Origin: Actinobacteria bacterium UBA4719
GTDB lineage: Bacteria; Actinomycetota; Actinomycetes; Actinomycetales; Dermatophilaceae
DNA: 16,231 nucleotides
Assembly (NCBI GenBank): GCA_002404345.1
Contig: DHJN01000100.1
Span: 15,542 to 31,772 of the forward strand
Reading direction: 5' to 3'
This document shows positions 12,809-16,231 of the stretch, in pieces. The notes under the pieces are model-generated. The model was not told where the DNA came from, made no database searches, and worked only from the letters and a program-made list of their open reading frames with translations. Made by a program: the position numbers and the translations under genes. Numbering within the stretch: the first letter of the stretch is position 1; each line of letters begins with the position of its first letter.

Positions 12809-13759
12809 TCAGAGGTCGTCCGCCTGGCGGGTCGGGCGCAGCTGGCGGTTCTCCGGGGGTTCGGCTATCTGAGCCCGGAACGGGTGGGCCGGATACGTGC
12901 CGAGCATCTTGAGGTGCACCGAGAAGAAGGCGAGCTCCTCGAGGGCGAGCGCGAGGGCGGAGTCCGTGGGATGGCCCTCAACGTCGGCGTAGAACTGGGT
13001 GGCGAAGAACGTGCCACCAAGCTGATAGCTCTCGAGCTTGGTCATGTTGACGCCATTCGTGGCGAAGCCGCCCATCGCTTTGTAGAGGGCGGCCGGCACG
13101 TTCCGTACCCGGAACACGAAGGTCGAGATCATCGGCCCGTCGTCCGGGGAGTACGCCCGGGGCTTGCGCGCCAGCACCAGGAAGCGCGTCGTGTTGCGGT
13201 GGGCGTCCTCGACGTCCTCGACGAGGATCTGCAGGCCGTAGAGCTCCGCGGCCAGCCTTGGGGCGAACGCCGCGACGGTTGGGTCGGCGAGCTCGGCGAC
13301 CTCACGGGCGGCACCAGCGGTGTCGTCGGCGATGGCCGGGGCCCAGCCGTGCTCGCGCAGGATCCGGCGGCACTGGCCAAGCGCGTGGATGTGGCTGCGC
13401 ACCGCGCGGATGTCCTCGAGCCGAGTGCCGGGCAGGGCCATCAACTGGAAGTGGATCGGCAGGAAGAGCTCGCCGACGATGTGAAGTCCCGACTCGGGCA
13501 GCAGCCTGTGGATGTCGGCCACCCGGCCTGCGATCGAGTTGTCGACCGGAATCATCGCCAGATCGGCGAGCCCGGTCTCGACCGCGTCGAAAGTGTCCTC
13601 GAAAGTGGGACAGGGGAGTGGCTCGAGCTCGGGGAACATCTCCCGGCAGGCCGCGTCGGAGTTGGCTCCGGGCTCGCCCTGGTAGGCGATGTGATTCTCA
13701 GGGCTCAGTCGGCCCGCGCCGACCGGGCGCACTGACGAAGGGTATGACTCCACGAACAT
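12809..13759 (-). CDS. pheA: Prephenate dehydratase, atypical subfamily
   Basis: This enzyme converts prephenate to phenylpyruvate for phenylalanine synthesis. The 316-residue protein has a dehydratase domain (about 24-200) with catalytic TRF at 191-193 (NTTRFLVLA), then an ACT regulatory domain (about 212-290). The N-terminal block is IAYQGEPGANSDAA rather than the common GPxGTFT form. Together with GRVADIHRLLP and HALGQCRRI, this resembles the type I recall from alphaproteobacteria. The ACT domain has LESYQLGG where many family members have ESRP, the phenylalanine-binding motif, so feedback behaviour may differ. It has about 20 extra N-terminal residues and no chorismate mutase domain. The ATG complement is at 13757-13759 with no clear Shine-Dalgarno. 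It converges on argH and diverges from mpg. Confidence 0.92.
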   Translation of the reverse strand: MFVESYPSSVRPVGAGRLSPENHIAYQGEPGANSDAACREMFPELEPLPCPTFEDTFDAVETGLADLAMIPVDNSIAGRVADIHRLLPESGLHIVGELFLPIHFQLMALPGTRLEDIRAVRSHIHALGQCRRILREHGWAPAIADDTAGAAREVAELADPTVAAFAPRLAAELYGLQILVEDVEDAHRNTTRFLVLARKPRAYSPDDGPMISTFVFRVRNVPAALYKAMGGFATNGVNMTKLESYQLGGTFFATQFYADVEGHPTDSALALALEELAFFSVHLKMLGTYPAHPFRAQIAEPPENRQLRPTRQADDL

Positions 13760-13798
13760 CGAGGATACGGCCCGCCGTGATCACTATCATCCGTTGGT
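13760..13798. promoter_or_regulatory. Divergent pheA/mpg promoter region
   Basis: Only 39 bp separate the two start codons. On the plus strand TATCAT (13785-13790) is a -10 candidate with 8 nt to the mpg ATG, implying a very short or absent leader. On the minus strand GATAGT (13788-13783) and TATCCT (13767-13762) are candidates for pheA. The plus and minus -10 candidates overlap around 13783-13790, so the promoters could compete. No consensus -35 boxes are seen. Confidence 0.35.
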
Positions 13799-14488
13799 AT
13801 GGCTGGGCAAAAGGATCCGAGGCAGGGCCGACTGACTCGCGCGTTCTTTGCCCGTCCCGTTCTGGAGGTGGCCCCCGAGCTGCTCGGGTGCACCGTCTCG
13901 TACGCGGGTGTCACGGTGCGTCTCACCGAGGTCGAGGCGTACGACGGGTCGAACGACCCCGGCTCGCATGCCTTCAGAGGCCCGACGCGGCGCACGCGGG
14001 TGATGTTCGGCGAGCCGGGCGGGCTTTACGTCTACTTCACCTACGGGATGCATTGGTGCGCGAACCTGGTCTGCGATTCGGTGGGTGCCGCCAGCGCTGT
14101 GCTCCTGCGCGCGGGCGAGGTGGTTGAGGGGCTCGAGGTGGCGCATTCGCGTCGAGCAGGCGTGATCGACCGGGATCTCGCTCGTGGTCCAGCGCGCCTG
14201 ACGATGACGCTGGCGCTCGGGCGCGACCAGAACGGCATCGACACCGTTGCGACGGACAGCCCCCTGGTGGTGCGGGCGGCCCGGCCCGGACCCGTGTCCG
14301 GCTTGTCCGGCTCGTCCGGCTTGCCCGGTGCCGTGGTCACGGGACCCCGCGTCGGGGTGAGCGGTCCCGGTGGGGAAGCCACGGCATACCCCTGGCGGTT
14401 CTGGCTCGACGGCGAGGCGACTGTCTCGGCATACCGGCGCGGCACGGTCCGGCCACCGAAACCGCCCGTCCCGTCCCGCGACCCGTAG
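13799..14488 (+). CDS. mpg: 3-methyladenine DNA glycosylase (AAG/MPG family)
   Basis: This is a monofunctional DNA glycosylase that removes alkylated purines such as 3-methyladenine in base excision repair. Family blocks are present in order: LTEVEAYDG with the catalytic-type Glu46 and Tyr48, DPGSHAFRGPTRRT, MFGEPGGLYVYFTYGMHWCANLV, VLLRAGE, RGPARL and TGPRVGVS. The 229 residues are slightly above usual. A short repeat-derived insert SGLSGSSGLPG (about 167-177) sits between the last two blocks, and a Pro-rich tail closes the protein. The ATG at 13799 directly follows a -10-like TATCAT, so a leaderless start is possible. tyrS begins 48 nt after the stop and may share the transcript. Confidence 0.93.
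   Translation: MAGQKDPRQGRLTRAFFARPVLEVAPELLGCTVSYAGVTVRLTEVEAYDGSNDPGSHAFRGPTRRTRVMFGEPGGLYVYFTYGMHWCANLVCDSVGAASAVLLRAGEVVEGLEVAHSRRAGVIDRDLARGPARLTMTLALGRDQNGIDTVATDSPLVVRAARPGPVSGLSGSSGLPGAVVTGPRVGVSGPGGEATAYPWRFWLDGEATVSAYRRGTVRPPKPPVPSRDP
14296..14328 (+). repeat. 9-nt tandem repeat inside mpg
   Basis: GTCCGGCTT (14296-14304), GTCCGGCTC (14305-14313) and GTCCGGCTT (14314-14322) are followed by a partial copy to 14328. In frame they give SGL-SGS-SGL-PG, a glycine/serine linker between conserved blocks of the glycosylase. Confidence 0.8.
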
Positions 14489-14536
14489 GGCAGGCTGTGT
14501 CGTGACCGTGTGGGCCAGCGAAGGGAACGAACCGCC

Positions 14537-15799
14537 GTGAGCGACATCCTCGACGAACTGCAGTGGCGAGGCTTGGTGGCGCAGACCACCGACGAGGCGG
14601 CGCTGCGCGAGGCACTCGCCGACGGGCAGATCACGTTGTACTGCGGGTTCGACCCCACAGCGCCCAGCCTCCACTTCGGGCACCTCGTCCAGCTGATCAC
14701 GATGCGACATCTGCAACGGGCAGGTCACCGGGTCCTGTGCCTGGTGGGCGGGTCCACCGGGTTGATCGGCGACCCGAAGCCCACGGCTGAGCGCTCCCTC
14801 AACTCCAAGGAGACCGTGGCCGAATGGGTCGCGCGGATCCAGTCGCAGGTGCGTCCGTTTCTCGCCTTCGACGGCGACAATCCGGCGATCATGGTCAACA
14901 ACCTCGACTGGACGGCGCCGATGTCTGCGCTGGACTTCCTGCGCGACATCGGCAAGCACTTCCGGGTCAACGCGATGATCAAGAAGGATGCTGTCGCGGC
15001 ACGCCTGAACAGCGACCAAGGGATCAGCTACACCGAGTTCAGCTACCAGATCCTTCAGGGCCTCGACTTCCTCGAGCTGTACCGCCAATACGGCTGCACG
15101 CTGCAGACGGGCGGCATCGACCAGTGGGGCAACCTGATGGCTGGCGTCGACCTGATCCATCGAGCCGAGCACGCCTCGGTGCACGTCCTCACCACGCCGC
15201 TGGTCACCAAGGCGGATGGGACGAAGTTCGGCAAGACCGAAGGGAACGCCGTTTGGCTCGACCCCGACATGACGTCGCCCTACGCGTTCTACCAGTTCTG
15301 GATCAATGTCGAGGACGCCTCGGTGATCGGCTATCTCAAGATCTTCACCGACCGCACCAGGGGCGAGATCGACGTGCTGGAGGCGTCGCTGGCCCAGACA
15401 CCTTTCAAACGAGAGGCACAGAAGGCTTTGGCCGCTGACGTGACGACGTTGGTGCATGGGGCGCAGGCCACGGTGGCAGTGCAGGCCGCCAGCGAGGCGC
15501 TGTTCGGCAAGGGTGACCCAGCGGCCCTGGACGCCCGCACGTTGCATGACGCGACCGCCGAGCTGCCCGGGGGAGAGGTTGCACCCGGGGACTCCCTGGT
15601 GGATGCCCTGGTCGCCACTGGCCTGGTGGAGAGCCGCAACGCCGCCCGACGGGTCATCGGTGACGGTGGCGCATCCGTCAACAACGTCAAGGTCAGTGAT
15701 CCTGAGGCTGTGCTGACCGAGGGCGACTTCCTCCAGGGTCAGGTCGCGCTGGTGCGTCGGGGGCGGAAGTCCCTGGCCGCCGCCCGCAGGTCGCCCTGA
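14537..15799 (+). CDS. tyrS: Tyrosyl-tRNA synthetase
   Basis: This class I synthetase charges tRNA-Tyr in the cytoplasm. The 420-residue product has the HIGH-type motif HFGH at residues 46-49 (PSLHFGHLV), the KMSKS-type loop KFGKT at 230-234, and a C-terminal S4 RNA-binding domain from about residue 351 (DSLVDALVATGLVESRNAARR). The start is GTG 14537, giving MSDILDELQWRGL, the usual actinobacterial N-terminus; AAGGGA at 14521-14526 is the probable RBS. A GTG at 14510 would add nine unsupported residues that include the RBS. It lies downstream of mpg and just upstream of the presumed rRNA promoters, an arrangement known from fast-growing mycobacteria (tyrS before rrnB). Confidence 0.96.
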   Translation: MSDILDELQWRGLVAQTTDEAALREALADGQITLYCGFDPTAPSLHFGHLVQLITMRHLQRAGHRVLCLVGGSTGLIGDPKPTAERSLNSKETVAEWVARIQSQVRPFLAFDGDNPAIMVNNLDWTAPMSALDFLRDIGKHFRVNAMIKKDAVAARLNSDQGISYTEFSYQILQGLDFLELYRQYGCTLQTGGIDQWGNLMAGVDLIHRAEHASVHVLTTPLVTKADGTKFGKTEGNAVWLDPDMTSPYAFYQFWINVEDASVIGYLKIFTDRTRGEIDVLEASLAQTPFKREAQKALAADVTTLVHGAQATVAVQAASEALFGKGDPAALDARTLHDATAELPGGEVAPGDSLVDALVATGLVESRNAARRVIGDGGASVNNVKVSDPEAVLTEGDFLQGQVALVRRGRKSLAAARRSP

Positions 15800-15855
15800 T
15801 CGCGGGGGTGCCGGACCGACTGGACGACTGCCCGGCAAGCTCCTGACCAGCGGAT

Positions 15856-15885
15856 TTGTGTTTTTCGGGGGTGAGGTCCTAAAGT
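15856..15885 (+). promoter_or_regulatory. Promoter candidate 1 of the presumed rRNA operon
   Basis: TTGTGT (15856-15861) and TAAAGT (15880-15885) are separated by 18 bp. The -10 is followed by TCTGCAGGTCAGCCC. Both hexamers are close to sigma70 consensus and start about 56 nt after the tyrS stop. Confidence 0.6.
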
Positions 15886-15981
15886 TCTGCAGGTCAGCCC
15901 GACAGGGAGCAACGGACACCACTGCAGCAGGTGCGCAAGCGCCGTGCGAAGTGGCCGGTCCCACGGGCTGGAACCACACCG

Positions 15982-16011
15982 TTGACGCGGTTGGACCAAC
16001 ACCGGTAAGAT
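15982..16011 (+). promoter_or_regulatory. Promoter candidate 2 of the presumed rRNA operon
   Basis: TTGACG (15982-15987) and TAAGAT (16006-16011) are 18 bp apart, the best consensus pair in the window. The spacer contains the small dyad TTGGACCAA. CCGGTAA occurs at its 3' end and again at 16026-16032. Confidence 0.72.
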
Positions 16012-16099
16012 GGGTTGGATCCATGCCGGTAACACGGATGGACCACAGAAAAGGTACCGGGTCTCCGGTGTCACCTGATGCCCGCAAGGGGATCGTGGG

Positions 16100-16115
16100 A
16101 CAGGCTTCGGCCTGT
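16100..16115 (+). other. UUCG hairpin in the presumed rRNA leader
   Basis: ACAGGC (16100-16105), TTCG loop (16106-16109) and GCCTGT (16110-16115) form a perfect 6-bp stem closed by a stable UUCG tetraloop. No T-run follows. It would form in RNA made from either upstream promoter candidate and lies against the TACAGT box. Confidence 0.65.
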
Positions 16116-16121
16116 TACAGT
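16113..16121 (+). promoter_or_regulatory. Possible extended -10 promoter
   Basis: TGTTACAGT is a TGN-extended -10 (TACAGT at 16116-16121). No -35 resembling consensus is found 16-19 bp upstream, so it is weaker evidence than candidates 1 and 2, and it overlaps the 3' arm of the UUCG hairpin. Confidence 0.35.
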
Positions 16122-16124
16122 GGG

Positions 16125-16198
16125 TACCCGCCAAGGCTCTGCACAACGCACCGATCCACGGATCGGGGCCGATTATGCGAACGGCCGCCTGGCGGGTA
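16125..16198 (+). other. Nested inverted repeats in the presumed rRNA leader
   Basis: TACCCGCCA (16125-16133) and TGGCGGGTA (16190-16198) are perfect 9-bp complements. Inside them are CCGATCC/GGATCGG (16151-16157, 16160-16166, 2-nt spacer) and GGCCG/CGGCC (16167-16171, 16182-16186). Together they could fold as a branched RNA in transcripts from upstream promoters. The inner 7-bp dyad has the look of a protein-binding operator. Confidence 0.5.
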
Positions 16199-16202
16199 GG
16201 TT
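16173..16202 (+). promoter_or_regulatory. Last promoter candidate of the presumed rRNA operon
   Basis: TTATGC (16173-16178) and TAGGTT (16197-16202) are 18 bp apart, and GTTGCCCCG follows at 16209-16217. The -35 is weak. The position next to the expected 16S leader supports it more than the hexamers do. Confidence 0.4.
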
Positions 16203-16231
16203 AGAACAGTTGCCCCGATGCGACGCCGGAA

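Larger units (their letters stand above)
15800..16231 (+). other. Gene-free stretch, probable rRNA operon promoter and leader region
   Basis: No credible coding frame fills these 432 bases; a 113-codon frame at 15858-16199 lacks any recognisable content and runs through promoter motifs. The region follows tyrS, holds several -35/-10 pairs oriented left to right, and ends with GTTGCCCCG shortly after a -10-like element, which I recall from leaders before actinobacterial 16S genes. A weak hairpin, TGCCGG (15809-15814) with CCGGCA (15832-15837), may end tyrS. The 16S gene itself is not in the window, so the rRNA assignment is inference. Confidence 0.6.

Noticed and set aside
12884..13735. A 283-codon plus-strand frame opposite pheA
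   Set aside because: It is the antisense shadow of the prephenate dehydratase gene, which has clear catalytic and ACT motifs.
13787..16087. A 766-codon open frame on the minus strand across mpg, tyrS and the downstream region
   Set aside because: It is antisense to two well-supported genes. The translation is rich in Arg, His, Gly and Asp without any family motif, a common artefact of high-GC codon usage.
15858..16199. A 113-codon plus-strand frame after tyrS
   Set aside because: It has no recognisable domain or RBS, and it runs through promoter hexamers and inverted repeats that better explain the region.

Overview
The window is high-GC, densely packed bacterial chromosome. Start codons are often GTG, neighbouring genes overlap by 1-4 nt, and the layout pheS-pheT-argCJBDFRGH-pheA-mpg-tyrS followed by a probable rRNA promoter region points to an actinobacterium. 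The protein sequences suggest Micrococcales, perhaps near Intrasporangiaceae; that finer placement is an impression from recall, not a search result.

Layout. Positions 1-125 hold a leader with a hairpin and a candidate -10. Positions 126-3826 encode both subunits of phenylalanyl-tRNA synthetase. Positions 3890-12715 hold the arginine biosynthesis cluster. argC, argJ, argB, argD, argF and argR run almost without gaps. A 130-bp spacer with a 32-bp tandem repeat follows, then argG and argH. Together these take glutamate to arginine: ArgJ supplies acetyl groups by recycling, so no separate argE is needed, and ArgR is the arginine-sensing repressor encoded inside its own regulon. A hairpin-rich junction at about 12703-12743 separates argH from pheA, a convergent prephenate dehydratase gene on the minus strand. 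pheA is divergent from mpg, a 3-methyladenine DNA glycosylase gene, and tyrS follows. The last 432 bases carry no convincing gene. They hold several sigma70-type promoter candidates and inverted repeats, which I read as the promoter and leader of an rRNA operon whose 16S gene would start beyond the window.

The genes are mostly core housekeeping and I found no defence system, mobile element, CRISPR array or obvious novel gene system. The unusual signal is an accumulation of short tandem repeats. Five coding regions (pheT, argB, argF, argH, mpg) carry repeats whose units are 6, 9, 12 or 24 nt, all multiples of three, at termini or probable surface linkers. The one clear non-coding array, between argR and argG, has a 32-nt unit. 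Other points worth checking are a probable leaderless argC start with palindromes at its promoter, a 24-codon mini-ORF joining argJ to argB, a prephenate dehydratase of an atypical subfamily whose ACT domain lacks the usual ESRP motif, and the nested promoters and hairpins before the presumed rRNA operon.
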